64,000 nucleotides of DNA from WTGA01 sp965231865. GTDB taxonomy: Bacteria > Pseudomonadota > Gammaproteobacteria > Arenicellales > Poriferihabitantaceae. Below are positions 44,133 to 52,689 of the stretch, in pieces (position 1 is the stretch's first letter; each line of letters starts with the position of its first letter). Location of the stretch: the NCBI GenBank assembly GCA_965231865.1, contig CBDDOJ010000001.1, forward strand, positions 496,001-560,000. The letters run 5' to 3'. The translations under genes and the position numbers were made by a program. A model generated the notes under the pieces. The model was not told the origin of the DNA and ran no database searches. It worked only from the letters and a program-made list of their open reading frames with translations.

Positions 44133-44220
44133 GGACCATGTCGAAAAGGCAAAATAATGCTAGCATACCGGGGTCTCAAAAAATGCGGAGTACATTCTGC
44201 AACATAGGGGGTAAGCCAAT

Positions 44221-44967
44221 ATGGGAACAGTGAAGATTACGCTGAATTATCGGTCAACGAACACAGAAAGCGGCCTGATCAGCGCGGACTTTCTCTACCA
44301 CCAGGCAGGACTGGATCCAGAAAGCAGTCAATGGCTCTATCTGAACAGGGACCACGATGTCGACATCCCGCTCCTGCCGAATGACCACCTCATCATCCGT
44401 GGTGGAGAGATCATCTTTGCAGATGAGGCCAGCTTTGATATTGGCGAAAACCCCAGGATCAAAAACCCCATTTGTTTTCAGTTCAATGACAAGCGGATGG
44501 AAGCGGATAAAGCCAAGTTGACTGGCCATAAACTTCGAAAACTGGATACGAAACTTGATGCCAGCAAGCTGTTTGCCGATTTGAGCGGGCAGGCAGATGC
44601 CTTGGTCCAGGATGACTGGGTATTGGTGGTGCAGGAAAAGGACTGCTATTTTACCATTCCCGCAGGGAATGACGAAACAATTGACATTGAAGAATGCGCG
44701 CGAGCAGACCGAAGACCACCCAAAGGCCAAAAGTGGTACAAGATCAAAATCGATGGTGACAAGTATAAGGTGGACCAGTCATCATTGACTGGTCAAGAGA
44801 TACTTGGGCTAGTGCAAAAAAATTATCAGGAATGGACGTTGAATCAAAAATTGTATGGCGGCCGACGCAAACCGATTGAGGAAGAACAGACGGTAGATTT
44901 TTCACAACCGGGCATTGAGCGATTTGAGACAGTACAAAAACAAGCTCAACAGGGCACTTGCTTGTAA
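44221..44967 (+). CDS. Three-domain ubiquitin-like protein (multiubiquitin)
   Basis: A 248-residue protein preceded by GGGGGT. Two clear beta-grasp repeats share the turn-helix core: CFQFNDKRMEADKAKLTGHKL (from about 85) and WYKIKIDGDKYKVDQSSLTG (from about 172). Residues 2-70 form a more divergent copy (VKITLNYRS, AGLDPESSQWLYLNRD, LIIRGGEIIFAD). The chain ends GIERFETVQKQAQQG-TCL: a Gly at 245 like the conjugation Gly of ubiquitin, followed by a three-residue tail. Protein tagging is inferred from the adjacent E2-like, E1 and JAB proteins. The stop and the next start overlap as TAATG, so the genes are coupled. Confidence 0.85.
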   Translation: MGTVKITLNYRSTNTESGLISADFLYHQAGLDPESSQWLYLNRDHDVDIPLLPNDHLIIRGGEIIFADEASFDIGENPRIKNPICFQFNDKRMEADKAKLTGHKLRKLDTKLDASKLFADLSGQADALVQDDWVLVVQEKDCYFTIPAGNDETIDIEECARADRRPPKGQKWYKIKIDGDKYKVDQSSLTGQEILGLVQKNYQEWTLNQKLYGGRRKPIEEEQTVDFSQPGIERFETVQKQAQQGTCL

Positions 44968-45344
44968 TGATTCTTCCTGATGAAGATACGGATTTTCTCA
45001 ATGCTCAGTATAATTCCCGATGGGAAGAATTGTCGGAGGGAAATACCCACGGCCTGTTGATCAGGGACTACCCACTGCCTGAAGGGTATACCCCGAAGAA
45101 TTCCAGTTTAATGTTGCTGATTCCAGACAGCTATCCGGGTGCAATGATTGACATGTTCTATTTTGACCCGCCGGTCCAGAGGGAGGACGGGGCCGAAATT
45201 GAAAGATTATTAGATGAAATTCACTTTGGCCGACAATGGCAAAGATGGTCGAGGCATTATGACTGGCGACCCGGAATCGACAACATGTCAACACACATCA
45301 CCTATGTATCCAATCAACTCAGGTCTGAGATCAATAACGGATAG
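44967..45344 (+). CDS. E2-like protein, prokaryotic E2 family E, without cysteine
   Basis: ATG at 44967 overlaps the preceding stop by one base (TAATG) and is preferred to the TTG at 44958. The 125-residue protein carries the Prok-E2_E pattern: ILPDEDTDFL, LLIRDYPLPEGY, MLLIPDSYPGAMIDMFYFDPPV and FGRQWQRWSRHYDWRPGIDNMSTHITYV. This is the E2 (UBC) fold with the YPG turn. It contains no cysteine at all, so it cannot form the thioester used by canonical E2 enzymes. It may present or hand on the ubiquitin-like protein by another residue (Ser, Thr or His) or act as an adaptor. Confidence 0.82.
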   Translation: MILPDEDTDFLNAQYNSRWEELSEGNTHGLLIRDYPLPEGYTPKNSSLMLLIPDSYPGAMIDMFYFDPPVQREDGAEIERLLDEIHFGRQWQRWSRHYDWRPGIDNMSTHITYVSNQLRSEINNG

Positions 45345-45353
45345 TCCCATTCT

Positions 45354-46754
45354 GTGAATCACTCACTGGTACTTTCAGAAAGTCAGCATCAGAGACTCTC
45401 TGAACATCTTCATCCCGGGGATGGCCTTGAATCCGCTGCCATTATTCTCTGCCATCATGGTCGGGGGGGAGAAGGTCAACTGCGGTTAATCGCCAATGAT
45501 TTCATCCTGATTCCCGCGGATGCCTGTGAGAAGAGGACAGCCACCAGATTGATCTGGCCTTTTGCTGATTACCTTCCGCCAGACAAAATCACCGAAATCG
45601 ACCAGAACGGCTTGTCTGTCATGACCATTCACAGTCATCCAGGTGGCATGGACCGATTTTCACGGGTCGACAATTCAAACGACAAGTCCCTGTTTCATTC
45701 AGTATGCAACTGGTTTGATGACGACAGGCCAAATGGGTCAGCAATCATACTGCCAGACGGGAAAATCGTCGCCCGTCTGGTGACAGTGGATGGCCGGTTT
45801 ATCCCTATACACAGTGTAACGGCAGTGGGCGAAAATATCCGAATCTGGAAACAGTCAAGGAAAAGCCCGGCTTCGTTGCCTGCGGGATTGCGCGTTGCCC
45901 AGACCTTTGGCAAGGGAACTTTCGATCTGCTGCGCAATTTGCGCGTGGGGGTGGTCGGTTGTTCGGGCACCGGGAGCATTGTCAGTGAACTGCTCGCACG
46001 CAACTGCATTGGCACACTGATTCTGGCAGACCCGGATTACGTTGAAGAAAAAAACCTCAACCGTATACTCAATGCCACGAAAACCGATGCTAAAAACAAG
46101 ACTCCCAAAGCATCAATGCTTAAACGGGCGATTGCAAAAATGGGCACAGGCGTACAGGTTGAAGCGTATCAGACACATACCTCCGACAAGGCTCTTATCG
46201 AAGTGCTGATAAGTTGCGATGTGATATTCGGGTGTGTTGACTCAGCCGAAGGCAGATACCATATTGAATGTATTGCCTCAGCCTACTGGTTGCCGTATTT
46301 TGATGTTGGCGTCAATCTTGAAGCCAACTTGGAAGGAAGGATTTTGCAGGCCGATGCTGTTGCCCACTATATGCACCCGGAAACCACCAGTCTGATGTCT
46401 CGTGGCGGCTACACCAGCAATCAGGTTACCGCTGAAACCTGGTATCGCACCGACAGAAAATACTATGAAACACAAAGAGACGCCGGGTATCTGGCAGCAG
46501 TGGGAGAGGACCAGCCAGCCGTTATGTCAGTGAATATGCAGGCAGCGTGCATGGCCTTTAATGATTTTCTGGCTCGGCTGCATGGATTTCGTCTTGATTG
46601 CAATGATGATTTTACGACACAGCGTTTCAGACTGGTACATGGGCATTACAGCCATGCTGCATCAGAAGAGCAGGCACCCTCTGTTTTTGATCCGTACAGT
46701 GGTATGGGAGACCACAGTTTTTTGATTCGAAAGCTAAAACATGATGTTGACTGA
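45354..46754 (+). CDS. JAB peptidase-E1 (ThiF) fusion protein
   Basis: A 466-residue two-enzyme protein with a GTG start. Residues 1-150 are a JAB/JAMM metallopeptidase: Glu26, then TIHSHPGGMDRFSRVD with His93, His95, Ser103 and Asp106 in exact H-x-H-x7-S-x2-D spacing. Residues 185-460 are an E1/ThiF adenylating domain: GVVGCSGTGSIVSELLA (ATP loop), LILADPDYVEEKNLNR and DVIFGCVDSAEGR. Canonical E1s place the catalytic cysteine after the strand matching FDVGV (317-321). No cysteine occurs here between 306 and 399. It should activate the ubiquitin-like C terminus and could also trim or remove conjugates. Confidence 0.87.
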   Translation: MNHSLVLSESQHQRLSEHLHPGDGLESAAIILCHHGRGGEGQLRLIANDFILIPADACEKRTATRLIWPFADYLPPDKITEIDQNGLSVMTIHSHPGGMDRFSRVDNSNDKSLFHSVCNWFDDDRPNGSAIILPDGKIVARLVTVDGRFIPIHSVTAVGENIRIWKQSRKSPASLPAGLRVAQTFGKGTFDLLRNLRVGVVGCSGTGSIVSELLARNCIGTLILADPDYVEEKNLNRILNATKTDAKNKTPKASMLKRAIAKMGTGVQVEAYQTHTSDKALIEVLISCDVIFGCVDSAEGRYHIECIASAYWLPYFDVGVNLEANLEGRILQADAVAHYMHPETTSLMSRGGYTSNQVTAETWYRTDRKYYETQRDAGYLAAVGEDQPAVMSVNMQAACMAFNDFLARLHGFRLDCNDDFTTQRFRLVHGHYSHAASEEQAPSVFDPYSGMGDHSFLIRKLKHDVD

Positions 46755-47106
46755 ACTGGTCAACTTTCGGGAAAGATGGCGAAAATATCGAACTCGCTGG
46801 GTCGCTGATTTGCCGGAAAAGCCTGAACGGAACACCGCTTATGTGATTGGCGGGCGCAAGTACCCGTACTATGCTGCAATCACCTGCCCACGAAAAAAGT
46901 GCAGAATTATTGTTCACCTTGAAGTTTCTGCGGAGTTCAAAAAAAGATGGAAGCTGATTGAACACGATGATGGAAGCATTTCACTGTCACCGTCCATACG
47001 TGTTACCAAAGCTCCGTGTCGCTGCCACTATTTTCTCAAGAAAGGAAAAATAACCTGGGCAGAACCCCCTGTGTTCTTTGTTCCAGCGGAAAACCGTCGA
47101 TCCTGA
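46741..47106 (+). CDS. DUF6527-family zinc-binding protein
   Basis: This 121-residue protein overlaps the E1 gene by 14 bases. Its motifs are CPRKKC (Cys49, Cys54), GSISLSPSI (78-86) and CRCHYFLKKGKITWAE (Cys93, Cys95, His96). These fit the small zinc-ribbon-like DUF6527 proteins found beside ubiquitin-like/E2/E1 genes in bacteria. A peptidase or accessory conjugation role is possible, since the ubiquitin-like precursor needs trimming after Gly245, but the catalytic role is inference. The family name is recalled from motif pattern and context. Confidence 0.72.
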   Translation: MMLTELVNFRERWRKYRTRWVADLPEKPERNTAYVIGGRKYPYYAAITCPRKKCRIIVHLEVSAEFKKRWKLIEHDDGSISLSPSIRVTKAPCRCHYFLKKGKITWAEPPVFFVPAENRRS

Positions 47107-47137
47107 CAGCAACCGACTTGTCCTGTTCCGATATACA

Positions 47138-49978
47138 ATGAATCAAACTATCCCCAAACTCATTATCAATAGCCCTTATACAGAACCGGAAAAACATTGG
47201 TTGTACGATCGGGAAACCCGTGAGTTTCGAATAAAAAACACTCGCCGGCCGGCCGGTTATATTCAGGCAACACCCGATTCCCGTGCGTTTGATGACCCTG
47301 GCATACCGATTGAAATAGAACTTGTCAATAAAATACGGTCCAGAGTAAAGGCATGGAGGCAGTCCGGCTATATCGGCGTTACCGGTACCACAAGACGGTT
47401 GCTGGAACACTGGCATGACGAACAGGAACGACGGGACAACCGATTTTTCTTTTGCCAGATAGAAGCGATAGAAACACTGATCTGGTTGACCGAAGCCCCC
47501 GCGGCCGATAGAACGGGAATTACGATTGAGGGCGATGGCGGCCAGTTTGAACGTTGGTGCAGCAAAATGGCCACCGGCTCAGGCAAGACGGTTATCATGG
47601 CCATGCTGATTGCCTGGAATTTCTTGAATAAAATCACCAACTCTGCAGACCCTCGCTTTAGCAGGAATACGCTGGTGGTAGCGCCAGGCCTAACGGTAAG
47701 AAGCCGTCTGCAGGTTTTGTTGCCCGCACATCCTGAAAACTATTATGAAGCGTTCAATATCGTACCAACATCCCTCATGGACAAGTTACGTCAGGGCAAG
47801 GTGTTGGTCCGGAACTGGCATGAACTGGCATGGGACACACAGGAAAAACTGGATGCGAAGGTAAAACGGGGATACTTGCGCTCGGTAGACAAGCGAAAAC
47901 GTACCGAAATCAGTGCTGAGGTGTATGCCCAACAAGTACTGGGGGAAATGGCAAATGCTCGCAATATCCTCGTGATCAACGATGAAGCACATCATGCCTG
48001 GCGAATCAATCCGCAAGCCACCAACAAGTATACACGGACGGGTTCAACCAAAGACAGCGCCGAAGAAGCCACCGTATGGGTCGGTGGCCTGGATAGAATT
48101 CATGCACAAAGAGGTATTCTGCACTGCTACGATCTTTCTGCCACTCCATTCTCGCCGTCAGGAAAAAAATCAGCAGAAGAAACTTTATTCAACTGGATTG
48201 TGTCTGACTTTGGGCTGAATGACGCCATTGAATCAGGCTTGGTGAAAACGCCCCGGGTAGTAGTTCGGGATGACAGTCATGTTCAAAGCAAAGAACTGAA
48301 ATCCAGGCTTTATCATATTTATGCTGATGAAGAGGTCAGGGATGATATTAACCGCAAAGCGAAAGAAACGGACCCACTCCCTGACCTGTTGCTGAACGCC
48401 TATTACCTTCTGGGTCAGGATTGGAAACAGACTCGAAATAAATGGCTTGAGCAAGGACACCCTGTGCCGCCCGTGATGATCACGGTTGCCAACAGAATTG
48501 AAACCTCGGCGCGTATCAAGCATGCGTTTGATCACAAGAAAATACTTATCTCCGAGTTGTGTGATCCAGACAAAACCCTGCAAATCGACAGTAAAGTGCT
48601 CCATGAAGCCGAATCTGAAACCGAACCAATGTATATTGGTAGCACCAGCGGTGACGGTCGCGTGAAAGCCAAGCCCAAGTTGACTAAAAAAGAACAAGCT
48701 GAACAGTTGCGTCAAATGGTGGATACAGTGGGACGGGTCGGCGAACTGGGCGAACAGATTCACAACATCATTTCTGTAGGCATGCTTTCCGAAGGATGGG
48801 ATGCCAGGACAGTGACCCATATCATGGGAATCAGAGCATTTTCCAGTCAGTTGTTGTGTGAACAGGTGGTTGGACGAGGCCTGCGAAGGATCAGTTATGA
48901 CATGAATGATGAAGGGTTATTTGAACCTGAATACGTCAATATATTCGGCGTTCCCTTTACATTTTTACCCCATGAAGGCAATGGGTCGGTACCCGCACCG
49001 CCCTTGCCGAAAACCAGAATTGAGCCGGTAAGAGCAAAACTGGCCCACGAAATCGTCTGGCCCAATATCCTTCGTATTGATCATCAATACCAGTCACGAC
49101 TTACTCTGGACTGGGATAAAGTCCAGCCACTGGAAATTGACCCTCTCGACTACATTACCCAGGCACAGTTGACTGCCATCGTTGATGGCAAACCGAACGA
49201 CAAAGTGTACGCAGGGATTACCCTGAAGGAAAATACCAGACTGCAAACAGTGGTGTTTCATGTCGCATCCACGATTTACAACCACGAAAAACCACAGTGG
49301 AAAGGCAACAAAGAGTCCTTTCTTATCCAGATTGTCAGGCTGACTGAACAGTTCCTCAACTCAGAAAAAATTGTTACCAAGAATGGTTTTCCGCATCCCA
49401 ATGAAGCTAAAAGAAGGATACTGCTCATCCTCAACATGAATAAAATCATTCAGCACATCTGGTCAGCGATACGATCGAAAAACACCGAGAAACTGGTCCC
49501 TGTGTTTGACAAAGAAAAACCAATCAAATCAACTTCGGATATGAGGCCCTGGTTTACCAGCAAACCCTGCGAGAAGCTTGAAAAATCTCATATCAGCCAT
49601 TGCGTGTATGACAGCGGTTGGGAAGGAACGGAAGCCAACTTCATGGAAAAATCCAAGTTGGTTGCGTCTTTTGCCAAGAACGACCATTTGGGATTTTCTG
49701 TTTTGTATAATTACAATGGCGTTGTTCGAAAATACTACCCGGATTTTCTGATAAGACTGGCCAATGGCGACTACATGGTACTTGAAGTCAAGGGTCAGGA
49801 TAATCAGAAGAATCAGACTAAGCGAGAATACTTAAATAAATGGATAAAAGCTGTAAATGGACAGGGAGGCTTTGGTCAATGGCATTTTATCGTTTCATTT
49901 CATCCATCAGACCTGGAAAGCAAAATACGGAACTGCATGGCACATTCATCGGCACCTGTCGTAAATGGTGCAGATTAA
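47138..49978 (+). CDS. Type III Res-like helicase-nuclease
   Basis: ATG at 47138 (MNQTIPKLIINSPY) is chosen over an upstream TTG inside the previous gene, giving 946 residues. It has an SF2 helicase core: CSKMATGSGKTVIMAMLIAW (Walker A, about 141), LVVAPGLTVRSRLQVL, VINDEAHHAW (DEAH-like, about 280), SVGMLSEGWDARTVTHIMG and CEQVVGRGLRR (motif VI, about 576). A C-terminal PD-(D/E)xK nuclease is marked by KYYPDFLIRLANGDYMVLEVKG (about 866-888). This pairs with the methyltransferase at 39759 as restriction and modification parts, although six genes lie between them. Confidence 0.9.
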   Translation: MNQTIPKLIINSPYTEPEKHWLYDRETREFRIKNTRRPAGYIQATPDSRAFDDPGIPIEIELVNKIRSRVKAWRQSGYIGVTGTTRRLLEHWHDEQERRDNRFFFCQIEAIETLIWLTEAPAADRTGITIEGDGGQFERWCSKMATGSGKTVIMAMLIAWNFLNKITNSADPRFSRNTLVVAPGLTVRSRLQVLLPAHPENYYEAFNIVPTSLMDKLRQGKVLVRNWHELAWDTQEKLDAKVKRGYLRSVDKRKRTEISAEVYAQQVLGEMANARNILVINDEAHHAWRINPQATNKYTRTGSTKDSAEEATVWVGGLDRIHAQRGILHCYDLSATPFSPSGKKSAEETLFNWIVSDFGLNDAIESGLVKTPRVVVRDDSHVQSKELKSRLYHIYADEEVRDDINRKAKETDPLPDLLLNAYYLLGQDWKQTRNKWLEQGHPVPPVMITVANRIETSARIKHAFDHKKILISELCDPDKTLQIDSKVLHEAESETEPMYIGSTSGDGRVKAKPKLTKKEQAEQLRQMVDTVGRVGELGEQIHNIISVGMLSEGWDARTVTHIMGIRAFSSQLLCEQVVGRGLRRISYDMNDEGLFEPEYVNIFGVPFTFLPHEGNGSVPAPPLPKTRIEPVRAKLAHEIVWPNILRIDHQYQSRLTLDWDKVQPLEIDPLDYITQAQLTAIVDGKPNDKVYAGITLKENTRLQTVVFHVASTIYNHEKPQWKGNKESFLIQIVRLTEQFLNSEKIVTKNGFPHPNEAKRRILLILNMNKIIQHIWSAIRSKNTEKLVPVFDKEKPIKSTSDMRPWFTSKPCEKLEKSHISHCVYDSGWEGTEANFMEKSKLVASFAKNDHLGFSVLYNYNGVVRKYYPDFLIRLANGDYMVLEVKGQDNQKNQTKREYLNKWIKAVNGQGGFGQWHFIVSFHPSDLESKIRNCMAHSSAPVVNGAD

Positions 49979-50328
49979 AGATCGCTGATGTCTTTTCGAG
50001 TTGGACATAACCAGAGCCGCCGGCACGCACAACAACGTTTACGGATGACTTCCATGTCTGGATGCTTGATGCATGGGTGCAAAACACCTACAGAATACGA
50101 CCAACTCACTTTCTCATCTCATATGGCCAACATACTCTCTTACCGGGTTATCGGGAAAGCTTGACCCTTTACCCGTCAGTAATCTGTCAACCACAATGAG
50201 CACACTAAAACCAAATCCGGTTCAGCGGTACATTGCCACCGTTCACAGTTTTTCTCGACACTGCATGGGGTCCCACCTAAGCCGATAACATAAGATATTT
50301 TTCAACAATCACTTAAAAATCCAAACTT
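49979..50328. other. 350-base spacer without a supported gene
   Basis: The spacer between the Res-like gene and the kinase-aminotransferase fusion holds only short frames without family resemblance. No terminator hairpin with T-run, tRNA or attachment-site repeat was found. The sequence just before the GTG at 50329 is AT-rich and could contain the promoter. Confidence 0.5.
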
Positions 50329-52689
50329 GTGGATTTCACTACTGACCCTCTTCTGCCTCTCAAAACAGCCCCGCCGAAGATTGCCCTGGAAGAAATCAGG
50401 TCGGTTCTGGCGCAGCAGTATTCCCTGGATGGCGAACTGAAACCCCTCGGGGGAGAATGTGATCAAAACCTGCTCCTTGAGAACGAGGCATCCCGGTACC
50501 TGGTAAAAATCGTCAATGCTTCCGTGCCCGATGGGTTGCTGGATCTGCAAACCCGGGCTTTGCTCCACATTGCGAATGGATACCGGGTCCCTCCCGTACA
50601 GAAACTCATTGCAGCCACCGATGGAAGGAGCTGGGTTTCCGGTAAGGACCAATGCGAAGAAAAATATCGCCTCAGGGTCTTTGATTATCTGGATGGTGTG
50701 GCGTTCTTTGAAACACCGGAAGACCCCCGGCTAATGAGGAATCTTGGCCGGTCGCTGGCCAGGCTTGATCTGTCGTTGAGAGGCTTCTTTCATTCTTCAG
50801 CAAAGTATATTTTTGCCTGGGATGTTCAAGGCGTGGACCAGATCTCCGGGCTGGCCGCATACGTGGACGATGACAGATCAAGGGTGGCCATTGAACACTT
50901 TCTTGAGCATTTTACCGCCCGCATCAAGCCCGTGCTGCCCCGTTGCCGTGCCCAGATTATTCACAACGATGTTTCATTTCATAACGTCCTGACGGACCCC
51001 GAAAATTCTGTCCGGATTGCCGGAATTTTTGATTTTGGGGACATGATTTTCGCACCGCTGATTCAGGAACTGGGGATCACTGCGGCCGAAGTGCCCGGAA
51101 GATGCACAGACCCATTGTCCCGGTGTGCTGAAATTGTTTCCGGCTATCATTCAATCGTTCCACTGGAGGACCTGGAATTCGAACTGTTACCCGCGATGAT
51201 GACTGCCCGACTGGTGCAGAATCTGCTGATCAGCCATTGGTCGAGGAAGGAACTCCCGTGGAGCGACCGCCGATCCCATCTGGACGGTTGGGATGAAAAG
51301 GCACTGGCCATGTTCCGGCTGATGCAATCGACTGACCCCAGGGAACTGGTTTCCCGACTCAAGGCCGCCTGCGGTTGCCCTGAAGGGGGTATCCAGGAGG
51401 CTGGCTTACCCGAATCTACCCGGTCCCTACTCGCCCGACGAGAGAAGTACCTGGGAAACGGACGGTATATCGCGTATAAAAAGCCCCTCAATCTTGTCAG
51501 GGGAGAAGGGGTCTGGCTGCATGATCACAACGGAATGGCATATCTGGATGCCTACAACAATGTCCCCCATGTCGGCCATTGCCATCCCAGGGTGGTGGCC
51601 GCAGTAGCAAAACAAACCGCCGCACTCAATGTCAATACACGCTATCTCTACGGCACATTGACGGATTACGCGGAACAGATTGCGCAGACCCTTCCCCCGG
51701 GGCTGGATACCTGCTATTTCGTCTCATCCGGCAGTGAGGCCAATGATCTGGCATGGCGCCTGGCCAAGAACTGGACCGGCAACGATGGCGGGCTGGTATT
51801 GTCGAACGCCTACCATGGCATCACAGATGCCGTATACGATTTGTCTCCGGCGGAAAAATACAATCCTGATGACATCAAATCCCACATCGCCGAACTGGAC
51901 GCACCGGATGATTTCAGGGGTCCGTGGAAACGGGACAACCCGGAACGGGGCATTCTGTACGCACGGTCCTGTGAAGCCGCGATCGCCCGACTGGCTGCCC
52001 GGGGACACCGGCCCGCTGCTTTTTTCATGGATATGATCATGAGCAGCAACGGGATCATGCTGCCGCCTGCCGGGTACCTGGAAGAGGTATACAGGCTGGT
52101 CCGCGCAGCGGGGGGATTGTGTGTTGCCGATGAGGTTCAGTCCGGCTTCGGTCGGTTGGGCAAATCAATGTGGGGGTTTGAACTGGCTGACATTACACCG
52201 GATATCGTGACCTTTGGGAAATCCATTGCCGGCGGCTATCCCATGGGCCTGGTCGTAACCCGACGGGAAATTTCCGAAAAGCTGGAGAAAACCTGTCAGT
52301 TTTTCAGCACGACCGGGGGCAACCCCGTTGCCTGTGCCGCCGCCAGTGCGGTCCTGAACATCGTTATCGATGATAACCTGGTGCAGCATGCTGACCAGAC
52401 GGGTCGCATGCTGATGCGCGGTATCCGGGATCTGGCCGAACAATCCCCCATCATCGGGGACGTTCGAGGCGGGGGCCTGTTCATTGGGGTGGATATCATC
52501 AAGGACCCGGTGACCCTGGAACCGGACCCGGCACAGGCGAGCGACCTTGTCAACGCCCTTCGTGACCGTGGTGTGCTGGTCGGGCTGGATGGAGTGAAAC
52601 ACAATGTATTGAAGGTTCGCCCTCCAATGGTGTTTCGTGCACAACATGTTCAACTGTTCCTAGACAGGCTGCAAAGCGCTTTACACTGA
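50329..52689 (+). CDS. Kinase-class III aminotransferase fusion
   Basis: A 786-residue bifunctional protein. Residues 1-350 form an aminoglycoside-phosphotransferase-like kinase, with IIHNDVSFHNVL (catalytic loop) and AGIFDFGDMIFAPLIQELGI (metal Asp). Residues 365-786 form a class III PLP enzyme, with YLDAYNNVPHVGHCHPRVVAAV, CYFVSSGSEANDLAWRLAKNWTG, ADEVQSGFGRLGKSMWGFE and the PLP lysine in DIVTFGKSIAGGYPMG. Human hydroxylysine kinase and the phosphohydroxylysine phospho-lyase have these two folds as separate proteins. A phosphorylate-then-eliminate reaction on an amino alcohol is therefore plausible; plain transamination is the alternative. Start is GTG. Confidence 0.85.
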   Translation: MDFTTDPLLPLKTAPPKIALEEIRSVLAQQYSLDGELKPLGGECDQNLLLENEASRYLVKIVNASVPDGLLDLQTRALLHIANGYRVPPVQKLIAATDGRSWVSGKDQCEEKYRLRVFDYLDGVAFFETPEDPRLMRNLGRSLARLDLSLRGFFHSSAKYIFAWDVQGVDQISGLAAYVDDDRSRVAIEHFLEHFTARIKPVLPRCRAQIIHNDVSFHNVLTDPENSVRIAGIFDFGDMIFAPLIQELGITAAEVPGRCTDPLSRCAEIVSGYHSIVPLEDLEFELLPAMMTARLVQNLLISHWSRKELPWSDRRSHLDGWDEKALAMFRLMQSTDPRELVSRLKAACGCPEGGIQEAGLPESTRSLLARREKYLGNGRYIAYKKPLNLVRGEGVWLHDHNGMAYLDAYNNVPHVGHCHPRVVAAVAKQTAALNVNTRYLYGTLTDYAEQIAQTLPPGLDTCYFVSSGSEANDLAWRLAKNWTGNDGGLVLSNAYHGITDAVYDLSPAEKYNPDDIKSHIAELDAPDDFRGPWKRDNPERGILYARSCEAAIARLAARGHRPAAFFMDMIMSSNGIMLPPAGYLEEVYRLVRAAGGLCVADEVQSGFGRLGKSMWGFELADITPDIVTFGKSIAGGYPMGLVVTRREISEKLEKTCQFFSTTGGNPVACAAASAVLNIVIDDNLVQHADQTGRMLMRGIRDLAEQSPIIGDVRGGGLFIGVDIIKDPVTLEPDPAQASDLVNALRDRGVLVGLDGVKHNVLKVRPPMVFRAQHVQLFLDRLQSALH

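Noticed and set aside
47078..47137. TTG start extending the Res-like protein
   Set aside because: ATG at 47138 fits the homologous N terminus; the extension overlaps the DUF6527 gene.
39759..49978. Classification as BREX, DISARM or CBASS
   Set aside because: No PglZ, BrxC, DrmAB, phospholipase-D or nucleotidyltransferase (CD-NTase) gene is present. The helicase has Res features instead.
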